DNA from: a virus
Virus record (IMG/VR): IMGVR_UViG_3300043256_000282
Coordinates: 1 to 59,112 of that record
Length of the DNA: 59,112 nucleotides
Direction: 5' to 3' (one strand)
Shown here: piece by piece, positions 7,905 through 15,834 of the stretch
How positions within the stretch are numbered: the stretch's first letter is position 1
Layout of the letters: the number at the start of each line of letters is the position of its first letter
Translations under genes and position numbers: made by a program
The notes under the pieces: generated by a model
What the model was told of the DNA's origin: nothing
Seen by the model: only the letters and a program-made list of their open reading frames with translations
Database searches by the model: none

Positions 7905-8222
7905 ATGCAATTGGGGCAAGTCCCCGTTGAGATAGACCGCCCGCACGTCGCCACCGCGGCGTAGCGGGCCTTTGTATCGATGGAGTTGGGTAGGCGCTCG
8001 GCGCCTGTTCCGCTCCGAATTCCCGAAAGCCGAGACGAGAACAACCACAGGGCTGCGGAGTTTCGCTCCATCCGTCAAGACGGTGATGAGCCGTGGGCGA
8101 ACGCCTAACTCCTAGGCGCCGATAGTGGAGGCAATTCGGAAGGCATAGCTTGGGTTAGGCGCCCCCCGCAAGGCAAGGGCGCTGCGAAGACCCCGGCACC
8201 GACCGAATCGCAGTTGGAGACA
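7905..8222. other. Non-coding region with hairpins and a repeated TAGGCGC motif
   Basis: No convincing gene. A GC-rich hairpin (GCCCGC ... GCGGGC, about 7942-7973) is followed by a short CTTT. TTGGGTAGGCGC near 7988, CTAGGCGCC near 8112 and TTGGGTTAGGCGCC near 8151 share a core, and the first forms a small hairpin with GGCGCCT. It could be a structured leader for the gene at 8223. Confidence 0.5.
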
Positions 8223-8756
8223 ATGACCAAGCCCACGCGCCACATCAACATTTTGGAAATCCTCCCCCATTTGTGGTTCGAGAACGAGAACGGGGACCGG
8301 CAGATTCCGCCGGCTGAGATTCAGGATAACCCCGACGCCCTGGAAACCATCGGCGATGATAGTGGCGGCTTCATCTTCCAGCACGTCCTGGTCCACAGCG
8401 TCGTCGGCCACGACGTCGTTTGCAAAGTCCCTAAGACCGGCGAGATGCGCCTTGTACGGCGCGACTTTCTCCCGTTCGATCACACGCTGGTCGAGGGGTT
8501 GGTGCGCAAAGGCGACTTTGATCTGCGCTCGGCGATGCTCGTGGCGATCGAAGCCTGCGAGCGCTGTGTGATGGCCCTGCGGTTCCGCTACAGGCTGGGC
8601 CCGGGCTACGACTTTGATGATCCGCTGTTCGAGGGCAACCCCGCCCGTTGCCGCATCTGCTACGAGCCCGACCCGGATATCGAGCCGCCTGAATGGTTCG
8701 CGGCCGCTCGGGCGCTGATCGCGGCGGCGACGCCGGAAGAGGATGATGCGGCATGA
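8223..8756 (+). CDS. Hypothetical protein, head of a small-gene operon
   Basis: 177 aa. The ATG at 8223 has GGAG four bases upstream; a TTG at 8214 is in frame but less likely. Acidic protein with Cys residues (ERC near 120; RCRIC near 144) that could form a metal site. No family is recognised. Stop overlaps next start (ATGA), beginning a chain of five overlapping genes to 9484. Confidence 0.65.
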   Translation: MTKPTRHINILEILPHLWFENENGDRQIPPAEIQDNPDALETIGDDSGGFIFQHVLVHSVVGHDVVCKVPKTGEMRLVRRDFLPFDHTLVEGLVRKGDFDLRSAMLVAIEACERCVMALRFRYRLGPGYDFDDPLFEGNPARCRICYEPDPDIEPPEWFAAARALIAAATPEEDDAA

Positions 8757-8986
8757 ATCTCTGCGGCAAACCAGCCGTCGTCAAAGTCCTGTGGCCCACC
8801 GGCAAACAGGTTCATTGTTGCGATGAGTGCTGCCGCGGGCTGAACAGGGTCGCCCAGTGTTTGGGTATGTCGCTCGTCGTGGTTGAACCGGATGATCCGG
8901 AGCGGACGTGCGAGCAGAAGATTCAGTTGACCCGAGCGCAGGAGCGCGCGGCCGAGGCGACGCCGCCGGAGGATGAGGCGCCATGA
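8753..8986 (+). CDS. Small Cys-rich protein, possible zinc binder
   Basis: 77 aa, joined to both neighbours by ATGA overlaps. An early Cys (C4) and a CCDECC cluster (about residues 22-27) suggest zinc binding. The C-terminal third is a charged tail. No family is recognised. Confidence 0.6.
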   Translation: MNLCGKPAVVKVLWPTGKQVHCCDECCRGLNRVAQCLGMSLVVVEPDDPERTCEQKIQLTRAQERAAEATPPEDEAP

Positions 8987-9159
8987 AACGATTGCTTCGG
9001 TGGATCACAAAGTTCCATTCGCGGCACTGCCAGCATCCACGGATGCTCGCAGATGTCTGTGAGGGGGACGCCCTTCCAACTCAAGTGCGGTGGTGTCCTG
9101 ATTGTGGGGCCGTGCAGGTCGATGAGTCCCACATTCGTTTGCCGGGGGAACCTCCATGA
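8983..9159 (+). CDS. Small zinc-ribbon-like protein
   Basis: 58 aa. Starts within the previous stop (ATGA), and its stop (TGA 9157-9159) overlaps the next ATG. A basic N-terminus (MKRLLRWITKFHSRHC) is followed by Cys16, Cys26 and a CPDC knuckle (38-41). This resembles a short zinc ribbon that may bind nucleic acid. Confidence 0.6.
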   Translation: MKRLLRWITKFHSRHCQHPRMLADVCEGDALPTQVRWCPDCGAVQVDESHIRLPGEPP

Positions 9160-9404
9160 TGCGCCAGATCGTGGAATGGCTGCCGGCGGCGATCCCGTTC
9201 CTGGCGATCGGAATGCTGTGCTGGTACGCCCACAGGCAGAATAAGCGAACCAAATTGATCAGCCGGGGGAAGTACGAGTTCGTGGAACAGATGCGCAGGG
9301 GAGCAGGCAAGGCCGCGATCCCATGGCGCGGCTCGTGGGCGAAGTACCTTGAGGACGTCGACACCCAGGAGGCGTTACTGTTCTACCGGAAGCGAGGCGG
9401 TTGA
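9156..9404 (+). CDS. Small single-pass membrane protein
   Basis: 82 aa (or 81 from the second ATG of ATGATG). One hydrophobic segment, about residues 8-26 (WLPAAIPFLAIGMLCWYAH), is followed by a basic cytoplasmic-type tail (RQNKRTK). Function unknown; a holin-like role cannot be supported by a single segment alone. Confidence 0.6.
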   Translation: MMRQIVEWLPAAIPFLAIGMLCWYAHRQNKRTKLISRGKYEFVEQMRRGAGKAAIPWRGSWAKYLEDVDTQEALLFYRKRGG

Positions 9405-9484
9405 TGAGGTGGCCGCGATGGGAGAAAAGGACAGGCTTTGACAACAGCCCGCCGGCGAAAGCCGACGAGCCGGATTCTCAGTGA
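9404..9484 (+). CDS. Possible 26-aa micro-protein
   Basis: 26 codons starting in a TGATG overlap with the membrane protein stop. It extends the chain of overlapping starts, which is its only support. No motif. Confidence 0.3.
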   Translation: MRWPRWEKRTGFDNSPPAKADEPDSQ

Positions 9485-9732
9485 AAAGTCTCCAGCAAGG
9501 GCGGCATAGTATTTGGTGATTCCCGGCCGCTGATCAAAGGCTCCACGAAACCAAGGGAGCCGTGCGAACGAGCGAAACAGTGAAAGAAATAATGCTCGTC
9601 TATCAAACAACACGCTCATTCAGAACAAATTCTCTTCGAATGAGCCCTGTCGACAGGGGGTCCATGTGCGCCCAACGAACGCAAATCTTCGCAACGCGTC
9701 AACACAACTCGTCAACTTGAGAGGACAAAACT
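9485..9732. promoter_or_regulatory. Regulatory intergenic region with dyads
   Basis: No gene seen. A perfect 14-bp palindrome CCCTGTCGACAGGG lies at 9645-9658. CTCATTC (9615-9621) and GAATGAG (9638-9644) form an adjacent inverted repeat that abuts it. CGTCAACA/CGTCAACT repeats lie at about 9697-9718. These could be operators or an RNA hairpin controlling the gene at 9733; no clear -35/-10 pair was found. Confidence 0.4.
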
Positions 9733-10587
9733 ATGAACGGTGATCCACCGATCGATAACGCAACTGCGGCAGACGATCAGGCCGGACCCTTGTTGGAAAA
9801 TCTGCTCGATGATTTACGCGATCGATTCATGGCGCTGTTCCCTGGCATGGATCTGGATTCGGTTGAGATCACGTACGCGATCGCCGAAGTTGCCCGCCGC
9901 ATCGCCGTCGACATGCTCGAATCACCGGAATTCGCGCACCGCCTCGTCACGTTCATAAAGGCGTACAAACTCACCCTGTTCAGATCGCTCGAGTTCCAGG
10001 GAGCCTTCGAGACGAAGTTCGACGAAATGCTCCAGTACGACGAATTCAAAGCCCGAGTCGGCGAGATCGCATCGAACATGGTCGGGCAGAACACGTCGCT
10101 TCTACTGGAATCTGACGAGTTCCGCGCAAAGGTTTTAGAGATCGCCTGGCCTGATCTAAAAGAAGATCCATGCCACGACACCCTTGATCGACTTGCCAAA
10201 GCGGCTTTCCACACCGATCGCGCATTCTTTGAAGTGTTGGTGGAATCGGATGAATTCAAACGAGCCGTTCGATTCGAAGTTGACCGAGTAAGGGCCGGAT
10301 CAATGAAGGCGCTCGATGACTTCAAGCCGACGCCCATCACCGATCCCGCCGACGTCAAGGATGACGAAGAGGATATGAAGCGCCTTAGAGTGGCTTCCAA
10401 GGCAATCCATGATGCCTGCGATGATCCCGCCGACGTCGAAGAGGAAATCATCGAGATCGACGAAGCTGGAAACGTCACGCCGGTCGAATCCACCGTCCAC
10501 GCAAAGCCGGACGATACGAATCCAATGCCGATCGTCCGGTCGAAGAAGTGGGAATATCCCGGCGGCGTGAGCCGAGACGTCCCCTGA
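9733..10587 (+). CDS. Hypothetical acidic protein with repeated DEF motif
   Basis: 284 aa, SD GAGAGGA upstream. A predominantly helical protein with a motif repeated at roughly 30-45 residue steps: ESPEFAHRLV, LEFQGAF, YDEFKARV, SDEFRAKV, SDEFKRAV. The last 80 residues are acidic and probably disordered. The repeat suggests a modular helical binding protein. No family is recognised. It follows a dyad-rich intergenic region, so it probably begins a transcription unit. Confidence 0.7.
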   Translation: MNGDPPIDNATAADDQAGPLLENLLDDLRDRFMALFPGMDLDSVEITYAIAEVARRIAVDMLESPEFAHRLVTFIKAYKLTLFRSLEFQGAFETKFDEMLQYDEFKARVGEIASNMVGQNTSLLLESDEFRAKVLEIAWPDLKEDPCHDTLDRLAKAAFHTDRAFFEVLVESDEFKRAVRFEVDRVRAGSMKALDDFKPTPITDPADVKDDEEDMKRLRVASKAIHDACDDPADVEEEIIEIDEAGNVTPVESTVHAKPDDTNPMPIVRSKKWEYPGGVSRDVP

Positions 10588-10727
10588 GCAGTGGATAAAT
10601 ATGCCATAAATAGCCCATACTTGTCCGCGCCGTCCGTCCGACTTCAATCTCGCGCAATTTCGCGGTGAAAAATTCAGCCTATCCAATCAAACGTCGCTTC
10701 GAAACCACGTTTGTCCAAAGGAACGTA

Positions 10728-10850
10728 ATGAGTGAATTCTGGACCGCAGCCGCCATTACCGCAGGACTGGTATTTTTCGCGAGAATAGTGGTGATCCTGA
10801 TTCGAAGGCCGCGGACTTGGAAGAGGGGCGTACGATCACCGCCACCGTAG
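10728..10850 (+). CDS. Small single-pass membrane protein
   Basis: 40 aa from ATG 10728 with AAAGGAA upstream. One hydrophobic segment (about residues 5-26: WTAAAITAGLVFFARIVVILI) and a strongly basic C-terminus (RRPRTWKRGVR). The stop codon TAG lies inside the first bases of the tRNA gene, so gene end and tRNA overlap by 10 bases. Confidence 0.5.
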   Translation: MSEFWTAAAITAGLVFFARIVVILIRRPRTWKRGVRSPPP

Positions 10851-10913
10851 CTCAGTCGGACAGAGCGCGGTCCCCTAAACCGTAGGTCGCAGGTTCGAAT
10901 CCTGCCGGTGGCG
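10841..10913 (+). tRNA. tRNA-Arg (anticodon CCT)
   Basis: Full cloverleaf: acceptor GCCACCG / CGGTGGC (7 bp), D-stem GCTC / GAGC, anticodon stem GCGGT / ACCGT (one G-T pair), T-arm GCAGG-TTCGAAT-CCTGC, discriminator G. No encoded CCA. The anticodon loop is CCCCTAA, giving anticodon CCT (reads AGG). Two oddities: position 33 is C instead of the near-universal U, and there is no free base between D-stem and anticodon stem. It may still function, or be slightly decayed. Confidence 0.88.
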
Positions 10914-10962
10914 TTTCTGTTTTTTTCTAATTCATGCTCGGGGACGTTACAGAGGGCTGACC

Positions 10963-11130
10963 ATGATGAAACTCAATGAAGCCAAAGAGAGCATCATTCG
11001 GAAATGGGATTGGTCCAACAACACAGACTACGGCCCGATCGGAGCAATAGTGCTAGGTCTCTTGCTCGCGCCAGTTCTTCTTGTGATCGGATATTTCTTT
11101 ATTGATTTTCTCGCTCGTATCGTGAAGTGA
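10963..11130 (+). CDS. Small membrane protein
   Basis: 55 aa from ATG 10963 (or 54 from the adjacent ATG), 50 bases after the tRNA; AGAGGG precedes the start by about 7 bases. A charged N-terminal helix is followed by one long hydrophobic segment, about residues 27-50 (GAIVLGLLLAPVLLVIGYFF). A role in lysis or in membrane association of phage proteins is possible but unproven. Confidence 0.6.
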   Translation: MMKLNEAKESIIRKWDWSNNTDYGPIGAIVLGLLLAPVLLVIGYFFIDFLARIVK

Positions 11131-11346
11131 AAATAGGCTCGCTCACGCCGAAGAGGGGGGGGCAATAGCCAATACACCTCATCAACCTCCCGATCGCGCC
11201 CGCGGGGGGGAGCCCCCTGCCGGTTTCCGGCCATCTTCGCGCGCACCCGCGCACGTCCGCCCACCCGCGCACCCGCGCGCCCGCGAAATAACCCGCGCCC
11301 GCCCGCGTTTCCTTGCCCGAGACCAATCCGGCCGATATCGTGTTCC
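11131..11346. other. GC-rich low-complexity intergenic DNA
   Basis: No gene or promoter seen. The stretch 11195-11320 is made of irregular repeats of CCCGCG and GCGCACCCGCGC type. It may be structured at DNA or RNA level, or a simple sequence expansion. Confidence 0.5.
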
Positions 11347-11967
11347 ATGAGCAACAGTCGAATGGTGGGTGCCTCGATCGCCGATGCCGACCGCTTCGGC
11401 CGGTTGACCGACCTTGAACGGAAGCGGATCGCCGACGCGCTCACCTACGCCCGATCCGAACCGGCGCGGTTGCGCCCCTGGCTGAACGACGCCGAAGCGG
11501 CCACGTTGGACATGATGCGCCGCCTCCGCGCCGCCCATCACGACGCGGCGCCATCCGTGAGTCGGCTCGCGGAATACCTCGGTTGGACCCGTGATGCGGT
11601 CGTGGAACAGCTCGAAATGCTCCGGCACAAGGGATTCATTCGACGCGCCGAAGACTGTTCGATCTACCTCGAAACCGCCGAAGCTGTGGCGTTTCGTTGC
11701 TGTATGCCGTTGCTGATGCTGATGTTGGACCTGGCCGACATGGACCCGCGAGACCTCGCCGCCGGCCGCGACGTCCTCGCCCGACACCACGCAAATGCCC
11801 TGGATATTGCCCGGACAATCGCCCTTCTTGTGCCGCAAACGATGGTTACCGCGAACCAACGAGCGACCGGGAGCCTCTTCCATCGGTACGTGATCCCCCA
11901 GCGGTCCTTGCGCAATAAACCAGCCCCCCAGCCTAATCCACGACAATCCTCGGCCTTAGCTGCCTGA
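11347..11967 (+). CDS. Winged-helix DNA-binding protein, putative regulator
   Basis: 206 aa. A region at about residues 63-105 follows the helix-turn-helix plus wing plan: APSVSRLAEYLGWTRDAV (helices 2-3 with the turn at LGW), a connecting helix (EQLEMLRHKGFIRR) and a wing (CSIYLETAEA). This is typical of MarR/Lrp/DtxR-type winged helices. A following hydrophobic helix (CCMPLLMLMLDLADM) may form a dimer interface. It probably controls early phage genes, possibly through the dyads or repeats at 12.9 or 17.5 kb. No good SD lies before the ATG. Confidence 0.65.
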   Translation: MSNSRMVGASIADADRFGRLTDLERKRIADALTYARSEPARLRPWLNDAEAATLDMMRRLRAAHHDAAPSVSRLAEYLGWTRDAVVEQLEMLRHKGFIRRAEDCSIYLETAEAVAFRCCMPLLMLMLDLADMDPRDLAAGRDVLARHHANALDIARTIALLVPQTMVTANQRATGSLFHRYVIPQRSLRNKPAPQPNPRQSSALAA

Positions 11968-12123
11968 GCCTCAATGGCCCTCAGACGGCCTAGGGAGCGG
12001 CTGTAGCGGGCTGCAATTCTGACGGCTGTATCTCTGGCCACAGGGCCGGGAGCGACGTAGACTCAGGCTCCGGGGCTGGGACGACCGATCAACGACGACA
12101 ACATCAATCAGGAGACGAAGATC

Positions 12124-12396
12124 ATGCAAACGAAGAAATACGCTTTCGCTGTCGTCATGTGGCTACTTTTCATCACGTTCATCACGGCGGCCAGTTTGGT
12201 CAGTGCCGGCGAAGCGCGATCGGATGGGTATAGCATCGGCCCGGCGGCTCGAGTGGTCGGGATCGCCGCGCACGGGGAGTTTGACGGCACCGGCTCGACG
12301 ATCTACCGAGTGTGGAATGATGGGCTGGTCGAGGTGAACCGGGCGCGCTGCGACGGATGCGGCTGGGCCGGCTGGGTGATCGTGCCGGACGGCTGA
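12124..12396 (+). CDS. Small exported protein
   Basis: 90 aa, SD CAGGAGA. The N-terminus is a typical signal peptide (MQTKKYAF, hydrophobic core VVMWLLFITFITAA, probable cleavage near SAGEA). The mature part is a short beta-rich domain with a CDGCGW Cys pair, suited to a disulphide or metal site outside the cytoplasm. Function unknown; superinfection exclusion or envelope modification would fit the location. Confidence 0.65.
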   Translation: MQTKKYAFAVVMWLLFITFITAASLVSAGEARSDGYSIGPAARVVGIAAHGEFDGTGSTIYRVWNDGLVEVNRARCDGCGWAGWVIVPDG

Positions 12397-12848
12397 TTCA
12401 CTGATGCACGGCTGATTCACCGTTGATTCATGATAATTGACGATCGGGCGGCGTTTCGCTGGTCGATAGGTTGTTCGGATGCAAGCCTCGGCCCCGGAGC
12501 ATCCTCAACGGCGACGGCGAGCATTATCGCCACGCTTCGGATTGATCTGGAGCTGATCGCCTGTGAGGGTGCAAAGAGCGACGCGCCGGGAGCCGCTGCA
12601 AGGCTCGGCGCGTCGTTCGTCTAGACACGCCCGACAGGATGCGCGGCGGGCGACGATCTGTCAAATCGGGCGCGGCGAGCTGGGGCCCGGCAATCCCACG
12701 ATACCCCAGGAAACCCCAAGGCGACGGGCGTCGCTGCTTGGCTGCATAGGTCCTGCATGGATAGCGCCTGAATGTGCATAGCGCGGTCGGCGGACCCACG
12801 AAACCCCCTGGTCATGGCCTGAGAATCCCGAGTCCCGGCGCGCACTCT

Positions 12849-12885
12849 AAATTGGATCAAATCCGACGCGAAATTGGATCAAATC
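12849..12885 (+). repeat. Two iteron-like 15-bp direct repeats
   Basis: AAATTGGATCAAATC occurs exactly at 12849-12863 and 12871-12885. The spacing is 22 bp, about two turns of the helix, so two proteins could bind side by side on the same face. AT-rich in a GC-rich region and 40 bp upstream of the operator dyad. An iteron of an origin or a regulator site. Confidence 0.75.
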
Positions 12886-12926
12886 GGCAAGTATGCGGGC
12901 GACTGGTGACCGCGCCACGAGCGCGG

Positions 12927-12987
12927 GGAAAAACTTTCCAATTCGGCCGACTTTGTGCTTGACACGGTGGGCGGTCGAGCCGATGAT
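12927..12987 (+). promoter_or_regulatory. Operator dyad and sigma-70-type promoter (copy A)
   Basis: The dyad GGAAA-AAC-TTTCC (12927-12939) lies upstream of TTGACA (12959-12964, perfect), a 17-base spacer and GATGAT (12982-12987, 4/6). The downstream leader ends with ACGCAGGAGCAT (13030-13041), the ribosome site of the gene at 13048. The same dyad, a TTGACA box and the identical ribosome-site sequence occur at 17465-17553. Confidence 0.65.
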
Positions 12988-13047
12988 GACTGCGGATAGC
13001 TCACCGAACCCCGACCCGACAATCCAACCACGCAGGAGCATGAAACC

Positions 13048-13413
13048 ATGAGCGGAACACGATTCCTCGACTTGCCCGATCTACCGGACAAGACGCACTA
13101 CGATGATCCACCGGCCACGGCCCGCAAGCCGAAAATCTGCGCGGCTCTGGAGACGATGATCCAGATGGCCGAGGAGACTCGTACCGCAATGGCCCACGGC
13201 CTCGCCGGCCATATCGGCAAAATCGGCACCGTCACGTTCGCCCAGCCGGGCGGCCAGTTCGTCCTATCGGTTGAAGTAATCGACGTACGCCGAGTCTACA
13301 ACCGGCTCGACTACCTCGTCTCGGTGCGAGACGCGAGCGACGACGATCCAAACGCCTCATGCGGCCAGGTCTGGATCGACGCCGCCCGATTCAATGAGCG
13401 CCGCGACGACTGA
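13048..13413 (+). CDS. Hypothetical protein, first gene of operon A
   Basis: 121 aa, ribosome site GCAGGAGC 7 bases before ATG. An N-terminal acidic, Pro-rich segment, a helix (ICAALETMIQMAEETRTAMAHGLA) and a beta-rich C-terminal half. No family is recognised. It is the first gene after promoter copy A, so it is probably expressed early. Confidence 0.65.
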   Translation: MSGTRFLDLPDLPDKTHYDDPPATARKPKICAALETMIQMAEETRTAMAHGLAGHIGKIGTVTFAQPGGQFVLSVEVIDVRRVYNRLDYLVSVRDASDDDPNASCGQVWIDAARFNERRDD

Positions 13414-13509
13414 CCATCCATCCGACACCGCCCCGGCGCCTGATCGCGCCGCGGGCGGTTTGCTTATTTGCTCACCACCGACACCACCCCATTGCGAAAG
13501 GATCGCAGA

Positions 13510-13911
13510 ATGACCACGGAAGCGAGAACCCGCAAACCCCTGTCCGCAGCCGAGCGCAAGGCCCGCGCGGACCGTGCAGCCGAGCGCTGGGCGGCCGCAC
13601 TGAACCGGGCCGTATCCGGCCAGAGCTTGGCAAACTACGGTCTAATCTTCGACGGCTTCATGGCCCAAGGCATCGGCGAAGATGAGATCGAACCCCGCGT
13701 GAACGTATTCACTTGGGGCGCTTGGAAGGCCAAGGGCCGGCAGCCTCGGCGCGACGAGCGCGAGAACTTCGTCACCGTCCAGACTTGGCGGCCGGTATTC
13801 GGCGACGTTGAACAGCGCGACGGATCGACCCGCAAGGGAAAGACCGGCATGGTGCCGACCACGGCCAAGGTCTTTCACGTCACGCAGACCGAGCCAATGG
13901 TAGCCGCGTGA
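13510..13911 (+). CDS. ArdC-like N-terminal domain protein (possible antirestriction/ssDNA-binding)
   Basis: 133 aa, ATG at 13510 with GGATCG upstream. A basic helical N-terminus (KPLSAAERKARADRAAERW) precedes a region with the order NVFTW ... KG ... FVTVQTW ... GKTGMVP ... KVFHVTQTE. This matches the ArdC ssDNA-binding domain pattern (N-x-F-x-W, a [WF]xTF/TV-x-x-W segment, KGEKG, and FN/FHVxQ). ArdC-type proteins bind single-stranded DNA and protect incoming DNA from restriction. Only the N-terminal domain is present; the zinc-peptidase domain of full ArdC is absent. Confidence 0.6.
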   Translation: MTTEARTRKPLSAAERKARADRAAERWAAALNRAVSGQSLANYGLIFDGFMAQGIGEDEIEPRVNVFTWGAWKAKGRQPRRDERENFVTVQTWRPVFGDVEQRDGSTRKGKTGMVPTTAKVFHVTQTEPMVAA

Positions 13912-13998
13912 GAATCGCGGCCTAACCCGGCGCGGTCGGGATCATCCGCTCGGCCGCGCCATTTGACCAACACCCCCAACCACGGAGTAACCACCACA

Positions 13999-14355
13999 AT
14001 GACAACTGCAACAATGGAGCGCAACTGGACGAGCGTTGGCGCGGAGCACAACGGCACAGATTCTCAACGTGTCCGGCTGGCGGCTATGTTCGATCGGCTG
14101 GAATGGAAGCCGATCGTCGCCGGCGAACAAGTAGCGATGATGCCAGCGCTCGGCATCCGCGCTGCCATCGACGAGCTACGCATCCCCAAGGCATCGCACT
14201 ACGCGATCAGCAACGAAATGGCGCCGTATGGCTTGTACGGAATCTGGGGCCACTACAAGAACGGATGCGCCGAGGTCTACGTCTGCGATGAGGGTACGCG
14301 GCTGGTCGTGCTGGCCTCAGACTTCCATCCGAATAATGACGGGGGTGCGACATGA
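13999..14355 (+). CDS. Hypothetical protein
   Basis: 118 aa, ATG at 13999 with GGAG about 11 bases upstream. Compact alpha/beta composition, with an aromatic-rich segment (HYAISNEMAPYGLYGIWGHYK) and two Cys (C88 and C94 region) in the C-terminal half. No family is recognised. Its stop overlaps the next ATG. Confidence 0.6.
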   Translation: MTTATMERNWTSVGAEHNGTDSQRVRLAAMFDRLEWKPIVAGEQVAMMPALGIRAAIDELRIPKASHYAISNEMAPYGLYGIWGHYKNGCAEVYVCDEGTRLVVLASDFHPNNDGGAT

Positions 14356-14678
14356 CCCCGGACGTAAAGTACGCAATCGACGCTGACAAGATCGCCAAAG
14401 CGATCTTGGCGATGGTTCCGGACCTTGGACCGTCCTATGAGGGCGCTTTGGCATTCGGAATGCTGCCAGCGCCGCTCATGGAATTGTTGGATCAGCAGTT
14501 GACCCGCAAGGCCGAAGAAATCATCGACGCCAAATATGGGCGAGTCGATCCGGCGAAATACCCCAGCATCGCGGGATTCTGGCTGCCGGCGCGAGCCAAG
14601 TTCATCAAGGATTTTGTGCGCGAGTGCTCCAAGCTGGTTTCGACCGCCATGTATCGCCACGCTGATATGGTCGTTTGA
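14352..14678 (+). CDS. Hypothetical helical protein
   Basis: 108 aa, ATGA overlap with the previous gene. Predominantly helical and of mixed charge (DADKIAKAILAMVP..., LMELLDQQLTRKAEEIIDAK). No motif is recognised. Confidence 0.6.
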   Translation: MTPDVKYAIDADKIAKAILAMVPDLGPSYEGALAFGMLPAPLMELLDQQLTRKAEEIIDAKYGRVDPAKYPSIAGFWLPARAKFIKDFVRECSKLVSTAMYRHADMVV

Positions 14679-14753
14679 CCGACACCCCCCAGCGCCCAGC
14701 TTCCCGCCCGGCGCTGACTTGCACCCTCATCCTAACCCACGGAGGTATCAGTT

Positions 14754-15347
14754 ATGGCAACACCCCTACATGCTCATCCAAGTGACGGCAGCTTCTACCC
14801 GGATTGTCCCCGTTGTCGCATGGAACGCGCCGCACCGGAACTGCTGGACGCCTGCAAGCTCGCTGTGAGAAACACCGAAAGAGCGATCGGCGATCCGACT
14901 ATGTTTCTACCGATCCGTTACGCCGCTCAAGCCGCCGTCGCCAAGGCCGAAGCGCCCGACGCCGGCGAAACAACGCCGGCCACACCGCCCGCGCCGGAAC
15001 CGTTCGAAGGCAACGCGCCAGACAAATCGGACCTACTAGCAGCAGCCGAGGAAGTGATGCACTGTATCGAGACGATGGATGATCCCAAGGGCCATCTTAT
15101 CGACACCGACGACAATCCCGGCGAACGGCTGCGTAAGGTCATTGCGCGACATCGGCTTTATGAAGCGCGGCCGGAAGTGCGAGAGTGGCTTGACGATACG
15201 GGCGTCCGGGTTCGCAAGGTCCTGATCGCACAGTTCGGCAGCTTCCCGCCATTCACGCTACACGTCGGGGACTCTAACCTTGAGGCACGGCCCGAATCTA
15301 TCGGAAACGACGCCAACGGCGGCGTTGGCAAGATGGAAGCAACTTGA
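14754..15347 (+). CDS. Hypothetical protein with N-terminal Cys knuckle
   Basis: 197 aa, strong SD GGAGGTATC. An N-terminal CPRC pair (about residues 18-21) and a further Cys at about 33 could bind zinc. A Pro/Ala-rich linker (about 65-85) joins it to a helical, acidic domain. Stop overlaps a TTG start of the next gene (TTGA). Confidence 0.6.
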   Translation: MATPLHAHPSDGSFYPDCPRCRMERAAPELLDACKLAVRNTERAIGDPTMFLPIRYAAQAAVAKAEAPDAGETTPATPPAPEPFEGNAPDKSDLLAAAEEVMHCIETMDDPKGHLIDTDDNPGERLRKVIARHRLYEARPEVREWLDDTGVRVRKVLIAQFGSFPPFTLHVGDSNLEARPESIGNDANGGVGKMEAT

Positions 15348-15583
15348 CCACCTACCAAATCATCGCCGAGGAACCGTTTGCCATCACGCGCAAGCTATAC
15401 AACCGTCTCGGAACGTACATGCAGCAAGCGAGCGTGACGTTGCCCGCAGGCCGAGTGGTCGGCAACTGGCCGACTCAATTCTTGGCCGACCGCCACGCGG
15501 CGAAGATGCGCAAGCGCTATCAGCAACGGTTCACCGTGCGCTCAAGCGACAAGTCCTACAAGCCAAGGATTCACACCCAATGA
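15344..15583 (+). CDS. Hypothetical small basic protein
   Basis: 79 aa with a TTG start overlapping the previous stop (TTGA). Basic, with an alpha/beta composition and a Lys/Arg-rich C-terminal half (KMRKRYQQRFTVRSSDKSYKPR). Could bind nucleic acid. The stop overlaps the next ATG. Confidence 0.55.
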   Translation: MTTYQIIAEEPFAITRKLYNRLGTYMQQASVTLPAGRVVGNWPTQFLADRHAAKMRKRYQQRFTVRSSDKSYKPRIHTQ

Positions 15584-15810
15584 ATAACGCAGACTTTATA
15601 GCGCAACAGCACCACGCCTACCGCACACACATTTCAACCACCGCCGACTCGATGGAACAACTGCGCGCGACCGACGTTGATCGGCTGGTGATTGAATTGC
15701 CCAAGGCGTTTGCATCGGCGAGTTTTCTGCGCTGGCTGCTCACACATGACGATCTATCGAAGCGCGCACGCGCGGAAGCGACGGCGTTGTTGGCTTTCGC
15801 CGAACATTGA
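15580..15810 (+). CDS. Hypothetical small helical protein
   Basis: 76 aa beginning at the ATGA overlap with the previous gene. Helical throughout (FIAQQHHAYRTHI..., RATDVDRLVIELPKAF). No motif is recognised. Confidence 0.55.
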   Translation: MNNADFIAQQHHAYRTHISTTADSMEQLRATDVDRLVIELPKAFASASFLRWLLTHDDLSKRARAEATALLAFAEH

Positions 15811-15834
15811 CTCTAACCCAGGAGACTATGACCA

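Larger units (their letters stand above)
12397..13047. other. 650-bp non-coding control region
   Basis: Frames here are Arg/Ala/Gly-rich shadows without ribosome sites. It contains two copies of ACGGCTGATTCAC (about 12389-12420), a GC-rich stretch, the AAATTGGATCAAATC repeats (12849-12885) and an operator/promoter set (12927-12987). It could be a replication origin, an early control region, or both. Confidence 0.5.

Noticed and set aside
8080-8110. TGATGAG followed by CGAAC, resembling a hammerhead ribozyme core
   Set aside because: The conserved C-U-G-A-U-G-A and G-A-A-A boxes are not met and no matching cleavage stem was found.
11182-11946. 254-aa minus-strand frame opposite the winged-helix gene
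   Set aside because: Its composition follows from the GC-rich + strand gene and repeats; no ribosome site or motif.
12430-12624. 64-aa frame in the control region
   Set aside because: No ribosome site and a low-complexity Ala/Ser composition.
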